Notes: generated from the letters alone by a model not told the origin. Counted from the stretch's first letter, positions 45,554 to 56,548 are shown. The stretch: DNA of 64,000 bases from Spinacia oleracea (GCF_020520425.1 NC_079491.1:39298027-39362026); one strand, 5' to 3'. Made by a program: numbers and translations.

Positions 45554-48500
45554 CTAATTCTTCGTAAGGTCATGACAACCGAGCAGGTCTTGAGTGAATA
45601 CTGGATTACCACTGGCGCCATGTATAGAATGCGTTCCACACCCACCCTCATTGACTAAAAAACCCGGATTGGACTGCAACAAGTGTTTAATAGTTGGTTG
45701 ATAACTACGGTGATCCCCATGGGAGGTTTCGTTCACAACCTGGAAACTATGCCGGTGCTGGTTATGATTTGCAGGCATACAATGAGTCCCGACCTCTTGA
45801 TAATTTCCACCTATGTTGCTGCTGTTACTGGTGAAGTAACGAATGGAACCAGCATTCTGGGACATTTGCGACATCTGAGATATTTGCACTCCACTCAAGT
45901 TTTGCGACATTTGCACACCATTAATGTTCTGGGACATGTGTAAACCGGATAGGTTTTGGGCAATTGGACCACCAGATATGTTTTGTGACATTGATATACC
46001 ACAACGGTCTTGGGACAAAAGTACGTCACCACCCTCCGGGGTCATACGAATCCCACCCACAGACATGCGAATTTCTGTCTGTCCTGAGGGAAACAAATTT
46101 GTGGCAACAACTCCACTTACTCTTCCAGATGACTGTATACATGTCAAACGCTAATAAATACAAGCTAAATGTTGTTGACGGTTAATAAACATTTAATAAC
46201 ATGAGTGGTACAAAAGGACACGAAAAAAATCACCTGAAACTGTTGAACAGATACCCCATTGTTGTAGTTCTGCTGAGGGTATACCATAGTCCCCCCTTAC
46301 TTGCCCAGCCATTTGAGGCGGGTAATCAGCACTATACCCCTGGAAATATCACAAAAATCAATATTTGTTTAAATAGAATATCACAAACTCACAAACTCAC
46401 ATCAATATTTGTTTAAGTTTAATTTGTAGCGTATGTGATTCACTCACATATTGATCGTGGGATCCCCAACCAGGATGGAAGGTGTTTGGCGGCTGCACGT
46501 AGTTGTGTTGAGGAAGGCAAGTGTTCTGACAATTGCTGGTTTCTGGAAAGTCTTGTGGTACAACACTCTTGTTTTTCCTGACTTGCTTCCTTGCGGGGTT
46601 TTTATTCTCACCTGGTTGTAAAAATCTTTTTTCACGAGTCCTGTGAGCCTTTAAACCACCGCGCGGAACAGGATCTTTAACCATAATAGGGGGGGTAAGT
46701 GTGGTAGTATCATCCCCAACGCTGTTTGGAGGTTTGTTAACGGAGCCTGGTGTCGTAGGACCAACAATCGCCATCCTGTTCCCCCCGGAAGTCAGTGCAC
46801 CAGCTTCGTTATCACCAACTGCTGAAAGAGCATCACTCTCATCAAGACGTAACACAATATTCATAATACCTTCTATGACCAAATCCAACTTCTGCTCGGA
46901 AAGTGATCCACGGAGGGCAGCAGGTTCCACCGCATTCATAATCCGGTCATAGCGCTTAACTTCTTCTGTTTTCTCAGGATCATGATAAGCAACCTTCACA
47001 AGAGTGTGCTTGCGTTGTATATCTTTCCTCCATCGGTCAACTATATATCCAGCAGGCATATTTTCCACATCCTCCACGTCCAACACCTTAATGATGTGCC
47101 TACACATAATGCCGTGGCACTCGAAATGTTTGCAGTCACACTTTGCAAAAGAGGTCTCCTTGTTGAACATCACGACGTATATACGCTTCCGGCCTGCCAA
47201 AGATATTTCCTTTCTCAAGAACTTGGACCATACCCATACTTTGTCAGACACCGTATGCTCAACCTCCACATCAGAAACTACTTTCGAAGTAATAGGTGTT
47301 ACGTAACATACCCGCATACATTGGATCTGGACTTCAACGAACTTCGCATCCGTATATAGTTTCTGGAACTTCCTCTCCACAGCAAACTCTCCAACCAAAG
47401 ACCGAGTAAAACGACAGCAGTTCACATCAGCAGCTTTTTCATCATTGGCCCTAATTTCCATGGCCTTGCAGTACCTAGGAGCAAACTGATATAATCTCGT
47501 ATTCTTCTTCAAGTACCCGTCGAAGAAACTATTAATACTCTCAACCCTCTGAGTCGTCTGCATCCCCGCCCAAAAAATATGCTTCACATATGCAGGTATC
47601 CACCGCTGATTATACAACCCTATACATTTAAAAAAGGTCATTAGGTAAATTAACAACAAAGGAATTGAACATGAAAGACATTCTCACCAAAGACAATGCC
47701 ATATATGAAATACCTACCACATTGCACATGTAAATCAAATATTTATTGCAGTTTGGTACATAATTAAATGAAAACGTGTACCAATCCAAAATGTTATCGC
47801 GGTTTCGTATGATGTATACTTTACCATATCACGATTAGAATTAAAAGTAGTACCAAACCATGATAAATACCTACTAGCCACTTGTAGCTTTCCTTAGCCT
47901 CCTTCAGCTTGAAAGTTTCCACCACTTCAGCCCAACCTTCTTCGAATTCAACAGGGGTCAAACTGTTGTATATGACATTCTGTAGGGCAACTTTTATTTG
48001 GGGAAAATCAGTCATCGAACCCAATTTTCGGCTAAACTTCTGCATAATATGCCACATACACCAACGATGTCTGGTTTTAGGCATTGGCATTGCTATTCTA
48101 ATTGCCTTCCTCATAGCCGCATCCTGGTCGGTCATAATAGCAGCGGGAGCTTTACCCCCCATACAAGACAACCATGCCCTAAAGAGCCAAACGAACGTTT
48201 CCGCGGTTTCATGAGACACTAATGCACATCCAAGCAAAATTGTTTGCCCATGGTGATTCACCCCAACAAAGTTCGAAAATGGCAACTCATACTTGTTTGT
48301 CAAGTACGTGGAGTCAAAACAAACCACATCCCCAAAATACTCATACGCGGCTCTGCTACGAGCATCAACCCACATTACATCCTGCAACTTCCCTGTTTTA
48401 TCAAGCCGGTGGAGATAGAAATTTTTTTGATTATCCTTTGTCATTTTATCTAAATAATTTATCATTGCAACAGCATCCCCATCTCGTAGCCTCAATCGCA

Positions 48501-49476
48501 TCCTCCTATTCAAAATATTATGCACGTCTTTTTTCGTAAAACCAATATTCTCTACACCATTCCTTCTTCCCGCTAAGTTATTGAAAATCTGAGCCACAGG
48601 TGCACCTGAATCGTGATCATTTTCAATATGTTTCAGGATTGTCTGAGTTATTTTCCTGACTCGGAACATGGAAATATGGTTGGACTTGGAAGGAGTGGGA
48701 ATGTGGTTCAAATGTTCAGTAACAACACTCTTCACAACCCATAAATTCTCTTTGGTCCAAGCCCCATATAGCATAACAGGGCAACTACACTTCTTCGTCT
48801 TCCTCTTAAGAATTGGTTCCTCTGCGCAGGTAACTACCCTGCCATTCACCATCCGCTGGTATTTTGGCCTTCCATGACACTCACACCTCCAAACATAGGT
48901 CCTCAGGGAATTCGATTTGCCCGTTTCACTGTCTTTCACCCCGCTCTTATTCCCTCCCATACACACTACACCAAAACCTTGTTGCTCCCCATAGGATCAA
49001 AAATAGTTATTCAATGCTTCCCAATTAGCAAAAGACATTCCAACAGAAGGGGTCGGTAGAACGGGACCTTTGTTCCGCTTCGTAGGAGTTGTATACATAT
49101 CTGCGTTAATGGTTGAAACCCCATCTCCATCACCAGGGCCGCCAATGTCTCCATCCTCCATACAAGTAGTGTTTCGCCCCACTCCCATTTCTCCGGATTC
49201 ATCATAATTATCATCATTAACCTCATTCAGGTCATCATCATTTTCAATACACAATTCTTCATCTAATTCATCTCCTTCATCTAATGCTTCATCATAATCA
49301 TCCACAACATCATCCTCGTCATCTTCCCAACGTTCTTCACCAACTTCTACCTCCTCAACTCCCCCATCTTCAGACTCTACACCATCACCTACCCCATCAT
49401 TTTCGTCAAACCCATCATCACTACAATATTCCCCTACATCATCCAACAACTCTTCCTCCCCATCCAATTCAAGAAC
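45554..49476 (-). pseudogene. FAR1/SWIM-type MULE transposase, interrupted
   Basis: Exons on the minus strand: 47871-49476, 46448-47619, 46234-46339 and 45554-46132. Order: acidic N-terminus, FAR1-like zinc domain (WRCECHGRPKYQR; KKCSCPVMLYG), MULE DDE core (VVCFDSTYLTNKY and IMTDQDAAMRKAI with the two Asp, then RWCMWHIMQKF, FWAGMQTTQRVESINSFF), SWIM finger (CDCKHFECHGIMCRH), Gln/Asn-rich tail with MSQN repeats. It catalyses cut-and-paste of the element. Oddities: an in-frame TGA (48997-48999) within the FAR1-like domain, in a place where CGA (Arg) would fit; and the small third exon disagrees in frame by one base with the last exon near a run of six G. The first exon lacks an ATG; an upstream exon around 49939-50099 (MKPSNVEAGLTLCMV) is a damaged candidate. 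The intron at 47620-47870 holds two motif copies. Confidence 0.8.
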
Positions 49477-50390
49477 CTACATAATGAAATTTATTGTGTT
49501 TAATTTGGAGTATGGTACAGGATTCCGATACCAAACCTTAAAAATGTTTACCAATGAGTTCGTGTTCCCCATTGCCTTTTCCTCTTTTAACAAAATGTTT
49601 TCCGTAATTTCACAATTTATCAATAACAATACCCTAAATTTTATTCCAATCATCGTTGAGATCCTAATTATTATCCCAATCATCTTTATCCTAATTTTTT
49701 TCCCCATATTTCGTAACCAAATTCAAACCGTAATTTCAACATTACTCAAATTTATAACATGGATAATAAAAAAATTCATACCATAACTAATTCTCAGTCT
49801 CTACTCACTGAATTGAATGACCTCGTTTTAATAAATATTTCGAAATTATTTTTCCACTAATAGTTGAATGCATTTATTGTATGAAAAAATGAAATATTTG
49901 GTTTATTTACAACTAATTACGGAAACTTGGAAACATACCTGGTTTAAATGCAACCTCCTTTTGCTTCCAACCACTCCTTCACCCTCCTTAGAAGTTCTCA
50001 TTTCCGGCGCCTACCAATTTTTGGCCAACTTATCCACGCCTACTTCATGACAAACACCATACACAAGGTGAGCCCAGCTTCCACATTCGAGGGCTTCATT
50101 CATACGGATTTCAAAATTTTAATCAAACAAACCAGATCTGAAAAATGATTATGAAATTGGGGGAAGAAATTAAACAGAATAGAAATTAAAGTTTACGGAA
50201 AAAAATTATGCAAATAATTTCACCATTTTTGCCGCCTAAAATTTCAGCAGTGACATTGGCGCAATTGGGGAAATTTTCACTCTCTCTCTAGAATTTCACC
50301 AAAATTCCATGGCGCTAAGAATTAACCCCCATTTCCTTTTTCTTTTCTAACTAAAATGACCCCACTTCTGATTTTAGTATTATTCTATTG
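49477..50390 (-). promoter_or_regulatory. 5' region of the transposase gene
   Basis: It contains the probable first intron, a candidate N-terminal exon (49939-50099, donor CAG/GTATGT) that is not open throughout, and a CT-rich leader-like stretch (50276-50292). The near motif GATACCAAACC lies at about 49528. Transcription would start near the right terminal repeat. Confidence 0.45.
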
Positions 50391-50462
50391 CTAGTATACC
50401 ATTTAAATGGTATACCTAGTATACACAAAGACTTCCTCTTCTTACAGTAACTTTGTGCAACC
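50391..50462 (-). repeat. right terminal inverted repeat of the giant MULE
   Basis: The inner 30 bases (50391-50420) contain TATACCATTTAAATGGTATA, a perfect palindrome, and match the left repeat at 26 of 30 positions. Outward to GCAACC the match weakens to about half. Confidence 0.8.
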
Positions 50463-50502
50463 AGGGTATTTGGGTCACCCATTTTTCACAGCGTTAAAAG
50501 TA

Positions 50503-50878
50503 CACTTCCTCTGAGAGTGATGGATAGCTCAGTTGGTTAGAGCTTTGATCCCGGTTCCAGGTGATCTTGGGATCGATTCTCATCCCCGCCCTTGTGGCTC
50601 ATTTGCACCAAAAAAAAAGTACACTTCCTCTGTTATTTTTTTAAATGACACAATTATTTAGACACGTTTGTCAATGCATGATAACAAACATTATATTTTT
50701 AATTATGGATAAGAAATATTATAAAAAGTTGATATTAAAAAAAAAAATGTTGAGACGAATCTGATAAGACCCACACGACTATATTTTTTTCTTAAGTATA
50801 AATCACAAAAGGAAGTCAAAGATACTATGGGAATAGTGTCTAAACTCAATTGTGTCAAGTAAATAAGAACGGAAGAAG
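50503..50878. mobile_element. Stowaway-type MITE interrupted by a SINE
   Basis: The ends CACTTCCTCTGTTATTTTT (left, joined across the SINE) and AAATAAGAACGGAAGAAG (right) are inverted, with GACACAATTA/CAATTGTGTC pairing inside and TA on both flanks. About 258 bp without the SINE and its duplicated target. Confidence 0.7.
50514..50614 (+). mobile_element. tRNA-derived SINE with 18-bp target duplication
   Basis: A-box-like TAGCTCAGTTGGTTAGAGC and B-box-like GGGATCGATTCTC, the internal RNA polymerase III promoter of tRNA-type SINEs, end in an A run. The target duplication AAAAGTACACTTCCTCTG is exact at 50496-50513 and 50615-50632. About 100 bp. No tRNA acceptor stem can form, so it is not a tRNA gene. 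Confidence 0.85.
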
Positions 50879-51128
50879 TATTTTATTATTTTTATATGGG
50901 GGTTCTAAATGCATTAATCCCTGATTTGTTTTCGTGTACAGCCAGCTCTGGTTGTACCCCAAAACATGACGTGCCTGAATTGTTATTTTTTGTTTTTATT
51001 GTACTATTTGTTTTTATTATCTTTCATGTTTCTTCGGGAATTTATGTTCTTTTTTATATGAAAATTTTGGTATTTACTACCTTAAAAATACATCACTTTT
51101 TTATTTACTACCTTATGAAATTTTTATT
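50879..51128. other. short spacer, no gene
   Basis: AT-rich; the open frame at 50896-51132 is low complexity and unsupported. Confidence 0.4.
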
Positions 51129-51532
51129 TTAAATTACTACCTTAAACATCCAATATTTTTTTTTATTTACTACCACTTTACAGTTTTCACATTTTAAAAT
51201 TAAAATATCTCTTTCGTTTCTTAATCGTTTAAAGTGATCCAAAGTTCATTATTTTCTTTTTTCTATAGGGATTTCACCGAGAAGGACATTTCAAAACAAT
51301 TCGTTTGATACTTCATAAATATTTTAAAATTTTACAAGTAATATTTAATTCGTTTTACCTTTTACAAAATGTTAAAAGCAAGATCCTAATGGAATCCTTA
51401 CACATAAATGAGAAGATGGGTGTTGAATCACATAAAATGATTAAGAAACGAAAGAGATATCTCAATTTTAAAATGAGAAAACTGCAAAGTGGTAGTAAAT
51501 ACAAAAAATTTAGAACTCTAAGGTAGTAATTT
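51129..51532. mobile_element. fold-back element with TTTACTACC ends
   Basis: AAATTACTACCTTA...TTTACTACCACTTTACAG at the left is inverted at the right (CTGCAAAGTGGTAGTAAA...TAAGGTAGTAATTT). The arms pair on into ATATCTCTTTCGTTTCTTA. About 400 bp, no coding capacity. Extra TTTACTACC copies lie just upstream (51073, 51107). Confidence 0.65.
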
Positions 51533-51535
51533 AAA

Positions 51536-51656
51536 CGGTTTTTTCATGAAATGCCCCTGAGGTTTAACGAAATGCACCAAATACCCCTGTGTGTTTCAAA
51601 TCCCATAATATACCCCTATTTTTTCGTATTGTTCATAAAATGCACTTGGACTTAAC
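51536..51656 (+). mobile_element. terminal fragment of a MULE-like repeat
   Basis: CGGTTTTTTCATGAAATGCC and the following ACCAAATACCCCT words match the terminal repeat of the element at 11403-12786. It is cut off where the LTR fossil begins. Confidence 0.6.
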
Positions 51657-52205
51657 TGTTAGGTTATTGTACATATAAACGAATATAAATCATGCGGAAA
51701 TAACCATAAATGCCAGGATTCCAAATTAATTGCCACATAACAATTAGCATAATTTATATGCATACACTTTGTAGCGTGCCCTCCCTTGTTGCGCCCGAAC
51801 TGAACAAGAACAAGTCTTTAAGACTCCAAGTGTCGTCCCTCCGTAGAAAGTCCACAGCACGTCCGGATCCGCCTTAAGATTGACCAACTAGAATCGCCCT
51901 TAAGGTACTAGTAATATTCGGCTATTATGGGGCAAGTGTTTGGCTGAATTTTTGCCTAAATTCTTACCTTTGAATACTTGAAACTCGTCGTAAATTATGA
52001 GCCCTTAACTCATATTTATAGGCCATGGAATAAGTAATCGAATCCTACTAGGATACGAATTAATTAAATTAGAATCCTAGTAGAACTCTTATTTAATTAA
52101 TTTATCTTTTAGGATTAGGAATTTAATCTTTAAACGAATCCTATATGCTTTAGGTTTTGTATGTGAACACGAACTCTACACGAGCATGACCCGCAAGCGT
52201 GCAGG
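51657..52205 (-). mobile_element. diverged Copia LTR fragment
   Basis: Read on the minus strand it matches the 3' part of the LTR of the Copia element at 477-10704 (cadastral words GGATCCGGACGTGCTG, TTCCGCATGATTTAT, ending CTAACA) with many differences and gaps. There is no internal region beside it. An older, truncated relative of the same family; fossil. Confidence 0.8.
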
Positions 52206-52960
52206 CCATGGATCCATTCAACAGAGATGAGAGGAAGAGATGGTCCCACCGAGCGTGCCAAAATTTGTATACACAAATTTTCTAGGTTAGGAAAATAAAA
52301 TAGAAAATAATGTAACAAAGTAATTTTATTGATGTTTGAATGTTTGGGTACAATCTCTATATTTGACAGTTTACAAGAAAATAAACTAAGTCCTCTGATT
52401 TTGTTCCGCAGCTGACGGTGACACATGTATGACACCTGTATTTAGTTTTAGGGTGACATTCGTTTGATGACGTCAATCTGATTTAGAGTGACAGTTGTCC
52501 GATGGCGTCGATCAACATGAGTTTGAGTTTAGGGTGATGTTTGCTTGATGATGTCAACCTGAATTTGAGTTTAGCTAAGCAGTCGACGCAGATTTGGTGC
52601 GTTTATTGACTACTTTCAGAGAGAATTCCTAGAGAATATATGAGCTCTTCAAAATAATGAATGTCTGGTCCTAGCTACTGAAGTAGAAGAGCAGTATTTA
52701 TAGGAGATGAAGACTCCTTTATTGGCCTTGATAGGTTTGGGCTCGAGCCCATTTTGTGACTTGAGAGTCTTTAACCTGGTCCACTTGATTTGTTTATTTT
52801 GGGTTAACAATACGAACTAACCCAAAATTATATTATCCAAATTGTATTTGAGTAATTCGGATATTTAATTTAGGTGGGATAAAATAATTAAATGGATTAA
52901 TATTATGATATCGGTCCAAATTAATTAATTTAGTTCAATCGTAATACACTACAAATTTTT
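52206..52960 (-). other. unclassified repeat, possible LTR remnant
   Basis: It contains GGTCCCACCGAGCGTGCC near its left edge and an irregular repeat of AGGGTGACATTCGTTTGATGA, split here as AGGGTGACA and TTTGATGACGTC, near 52450-52560. No coding domain; ends not defined. Confidence 0.3.
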
Positions 52961-53448
52961 AGTGTCTATAGAGACACATATTTTATATAAATTTTTTTAA
53001 TGCATACAATTAGTCATTGGTAAATTTAAGTTAAATATTTTAATACATGCTAAAAGATGTTAAAATATTTTAAATAAAAATATGTTTTAGAGAACCTTGT
53101 TACAATATTTTTATTTTTATTTTAAACGGATTATTGTCATATTGTAAATATTGTGATATTGAAGTAGATTTTTAGTATAATTTTTTTAGTCAAAGATCTT
53201 GATGTATATATAGTATATTTCAACATGTTATTTTAATAGTTTATTTAAATAAAGAAATTTATTGACATAAGTAATAAGTATTTCGTAGTGTAATTGATTT
53301 ATTACCATAAGTAATTAGAAGTTTTATGTAAACATTATATGAAATATGTGAAATTATTTTATTTTAAGTTTAATTATTTATATTTAAAGAGAAGCGAACC
53401 ATGAAGTGATATTTGTAATCACCACGTTGATTTCCCTCTTTAACTATA
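52961..53448. other. AT-rich spacer, no gene
   Basis: No recognisable feature. Confidence 0.5.
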
Positions 53449-53712
53449 CCCCTTCCGTCCCAAAATACTTGCACCGTTTTGACTGGCATGCTTGGTATTA
53501 CACATCTTTGACCACCAATATACGAAGTATTTTAGTACATATCATAAAAACTTATAAAATATTAATAGGTTGAAAATATATATTAAGATGAAATCAATAA
53601 TATATTATATACCAACATTTCTTTTTATATACTATGAATAAAATAGGGTTAAAGTAAACTATGTGAATAGTGTAAAAGTCAAAACGGTGTGAGTATTGCA
53701 GGACATAGGGAG
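53449..53712. mobile_element. Stowaway-type MITE
   Basis: Ends CCCCTTCCGTCCC...AGGACATAGGGAG, with inner arms TTGCACCGTTTTGAC and GTCAAAACGGTGTGA paired; TA lies before the left end. About 264 bp, ends somewhat decayed. Confidence 0.75.
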
Positions 53713-53769
53713 AAATATAGATAGATGTAGATAATTTTTCCATAAAAAAGAAAAGTATTACTCCACGAA

Positions 53770-53807
<38 letters not shown>

Positions 53808-54700
53808 GAGGCATATTTGCTGAACTATTAGAGCGCCACCTAGGATTACTAATGGTTTCGGCCAATGAAAAATAAGATTTCTAATTTATTTTTGAATTAA
53901 AAAAAATCGGGTGCCACGTAGATAATTACTATTGATTTCGGCCAATGAAAAATAAGATTCGGCCAATGAAAAATAAGATTTCTAATTTAGAGTTATAGAC
54001 TCATGTGGAAACAGATATTTATAAAATATATATTTACAAAAAATAAATATAAAATATATATTAACAAATATTTAGATATATTATAAAAATATTAACGTAA
54101 CAAAGTCTCACATTCACTCCATTATATGCTTCATATGGCATTTCAATGGTGGAAACTCAAAGGGATAACTTTTTCTTTCATATATAGATTTTTAAATAAT
54201 ATGAAATACAAAATTTTGAAAATTCTAATCAAATAATGTTTTCAAGTTACATTAATGCAATATAACTCTTCAAGATAGATATTGAAAGTTCTAATCATAT
54301 TAAAATTTATAATTGATTAAGTCCTATAATTTGATCGTATTGTTCAATTCATAAGCCATACACAATCACATCTTTCACTTTTAATTTTGGTTATCAATGG
54401 CTACTTCTTTGATCCATGATTTAAATTCTGCTAGGAACGATTGAAAAATAAAAGTCTGTGTTTATATATATATAAACACAGACTTTATATGTATATATTT
54501 CCTGAAATATTAGAGCACCACATAGGAATTTATACGATTTCGGCCAATAAAAAATAAAATTTGTGATTTATTTTAGCTTTTAAAAAATTATCGCGCCACA
54601 TAGGTTAATACTGAAGGTGCCATGTAGAATGGTAGATATCTTAATAAATTTTGCTACATAAGCCAACCTAATATTATTATATGTAATTAAACGACTTTTT
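53770..54700 (+). mobile_element. Helitron-like 5' region(s)
   Basis: TCTAATATATATAT...AAAGGAGGCATATTTGC begins after an A, like the copy at 55475. It is followed by GCGCCACCTAGGA and TTTCGGCCAATGAAAAATA words. A weaker related block starts at about 54500 (ATTAGAGCACCACATAGGA). No 3' hairpin was located for this copy. A TA microsatellite (53776-53804) lies in its start. Confidence 0.5.
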
Positions 54701-55035
54701 AGAATTAACTAATTCAAGTGATACACATATAAGGAATTTGCAACTAATTAGCCAATAAAACTGTAGCTTTAAAATTATTGATTTTTATTGAAAATCAGAT
54801 TCAATTATATCCCCAAAAATAAGCTGAATTTAAAAGAAAAAAACAAAATTAGAGAACCAAATTATACGTAGATCCAAATAGAAAAAGTGTAGAAAGTGTA
54901 GTGGAATGCTCAAACTCCAATTAAAAACAATTGATAATGAATTAATAATAAAAGATAGAAATTTGGGTGCGGCAAGTTATCTAATCTATGAATATAAATT
55001 AAATTCAATATTTTTCTTCTAAAAGAAAAATTACA
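54701..55035. other. AT-rich spacer, no gene
   Basis: No recognisable feature. Confidence 0.5.
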
Positions 55036-55241
55036 AACTTTTATGTAAGGCGGTCTTACATAAAAGACCACCTTAGTGTCATATAAGTTAAAAAATGAAA
55101 TCAATTAGTTAAGCACTGAAACCAATTAGTTAAACAATAAAACTAATAAGTTAAAAACTAAAATTAATTAGTTAAGAAATGGAAACAATTAGTTAAACAA
55201 TCAAAGTGGTCTTTCCCGTAAGGCGGTCTTACACAAAAGTT
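55036..55241. mobile_element. small MITE with GTAAGGCGGTCTTAC ends
   Basis: AACTTTTATGTAAGGCGGTC...AAAGACCACCTT at the left pairs with AAAGTGGTCTTT..GTAAGGCGGTCTTAC..AAAAGTT at the right (arms about 40 bp). Between them is an irregular AATTAGTTAAACAAT array. The family is not certain. Confidence 0.6.
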
Positions 55242-55474
55242 ACCGAAGAAAAATTTGGTGTTGGGAATTTAACCTATTGTCAAATTGTGGATCTTTACAG
55301 AGCGATAAAATTAAAGAAATAAAATTCATTTTAAATTAAGAGATAGTAATATATCAAATTGTTAGTTATATGTGGTTACAAGATAGAATTAAAACAAAAA
55401 ATTATTTTTGCCTTAATACTCCGTAGTTGATAACTATATAGAATTAATATTTATATAGGACTTTTGTAATCTAA
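55242..55474. other. AT-rich spacer
   Basis: No recognisable feature. Confidence 0.5.
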
Positions 55475-56114
55475 TCTAATATATATATATAAAGGAGGCA
55501 TATTTGCTGAACTATTAGAGCGCCACCTAGAATTACTAATGGTTTCGGCCAATGAAAAATAAGATTTCTAATTTATTTTTGAATTAAAAAAATCGAGTAC
55601 CACGTAGATAATTAATTAGATGCCACGTAGATATTTAAATTAATTAATTAATTACTAATATATACAATTCCATCCAAAATCAAACTATCTAATAATTAAA
55701 AAATAAATCTAAAATAAAATTCATCCAAAATCAAACACTAATCTAAAATAAAATTCAATCCAAAATCAAACATTAATCCAATATTAGAGCGCCACATAGG
55801 AAATCTAATGGTTTCGGCCATTGAATAATAAGACTTCAAAATTATTTTTGAATTAAAAAGTCGAATGCCACGTAGATAAATAATTAGGTGTCACGTAGAT
55901 ATTTTTATTAATTAATTATTAATATTTCTTATATACAATTTCATCCAAAATCAAACACTATAATAATTAAAAAATAAATCTAAAATGAAATTCAATTAAA
56001 AATTAAAAAAAACCAATCTAATCTAATATAATATAAATACAGCAGTTGATATATATATAGGAGTTTTATTTTAACGTAACAATTTAATAGAAACCGTGCA
56101 CGGGCTAAAATCTA
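55475..56114 (+). mobile_element. non-autonomous Helitron, 3' end split by a Stowaway
   Basis: It starts TCTAATATATATATATAAAG after an A. Near the end the palindrome CCGTGCACGG (56094-56103) is followed by GCTAAAATCTA. A Stowaway element duplicated the TA inside the terminal CTAG: the G and the following T lie on the far side of it (56551-56552). It contains several GCGCCAC(A/C)TAG and TTTCGGCCA blocks. Confidence 0.7.
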
Positions 56115-56548
56115 CTCCCTCCGTTTCTTTTTGTTGTATCCGTTTCTATTTTAAGCGTTTCATATTGTTGTATCCATTTAGAATCTATTCTATTTTTGGA
56201 CATACATTTTATCCTAAAATACCCTTATATTTCTATCTAATTACCAAAATACCTAAAGATTCTACCCATATTTCCACCTAATTTTCCCCACCCATAATAT
56301 TTAATTCTTTTCTTTTCCCTTCCCCATATACCCAGTCTCTCATCTCCTTTATCACCCATCATTATCCCTCCTCTCTCTTACCTTATTTCTTTATTATTTT
56401 CTCACTCCTTTATTTATTATAATCTCTTACACCCAATCATTTCTCTTACACCCAATCATTACACTTATACCCATACAAACCAATATTCCAATTTTCTTAA
56501 AAACCACACCAGATTCCAAATGGATACATCAAAAAGAAATGGAGGGAG
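56115..56548. mobile_element. Stowaway-type MITE
   Basis: Inverted ends CTCCCTCCGTTTCTTTTT and AAAAAGAAATGGAGGGAG, with GTTGTATCC/GGATACATC next inside. TA flanks lie at 56113-56114 and 56549-56550. 434 bp, no coding capacity. It sits about 100 bp upstream of the RRM gene start and so lies in its promoter. Confidence 0.9.

Larger units (their letters stand above)
25776..47857. repeat. dispersed TTTGGTAC/GTACCAAA motif set (22 exact copies)
   Basis: Exact 8-mers start at 25776, 25792, 25887, 31052, 31083, 31124, 31178, 31887, 33061, 33086, 37173, 37735, 37751, 37940, 40627, 40655, 43168, 44411, 44452, 45264, 47752 and 47850. All lie in spacers or introns, none in an exon. Chance expectation for one 8-mer on both strands in 25.7 kb is about 0.8. 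Many near copies (GGTACC, TTTGGTAT, TATACCAAA) lie beside them. Outside the element I see only three, two of them mirror copies in one 1.4-kb element. The extended consensus is GTTTGGTACC. The terminal palindrome GGTATACCA is similar. Confidence 0.85.
24799..50462. mobile_element. giant Mutator-like element (MULE) with about ten genes
   Basis: About 25.7 kb between degenerate inverted ends (24799-24870 and 50391-50462, aligned without gaps, 48 of 72 bases equal by my count, 26 of 30 in the inner palindromic part). It contains a FAR1-type MULE transposase read inward from the right and an Ulp1-like protease gene read inward from the left, the convergent layout of MuDR. Eight more genes lie between. 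TTTGGTAC/GTACCAAA words fill the spacers and introns. I could not find a clean 9-bp target duplication, so the exact ends may be off by tens of bases, or the flanks have decayed. The transposase looks damaged; most cargo frames are open. Transposons with a captured Ulp1 gene are known in plants (Kaonashi-type MULEs); this cargo set is not one I recognise. Confidence 0.85.

Noticed and set aside
46982-49484. Many plus-strand open frames
   Set aside because: Antisense shadows of the transposase exons.
24790-50471. A clean 9-bp target duplication for the giant MULE
   Set aside because: The bases next to either possible end do not match. Not claimed.
50514-50592. Possible tRNA gene
   Set aside because: A and B boxes are present but no acceptor stem forms, and an 18-bp target duplication plus A tail show a SINE.
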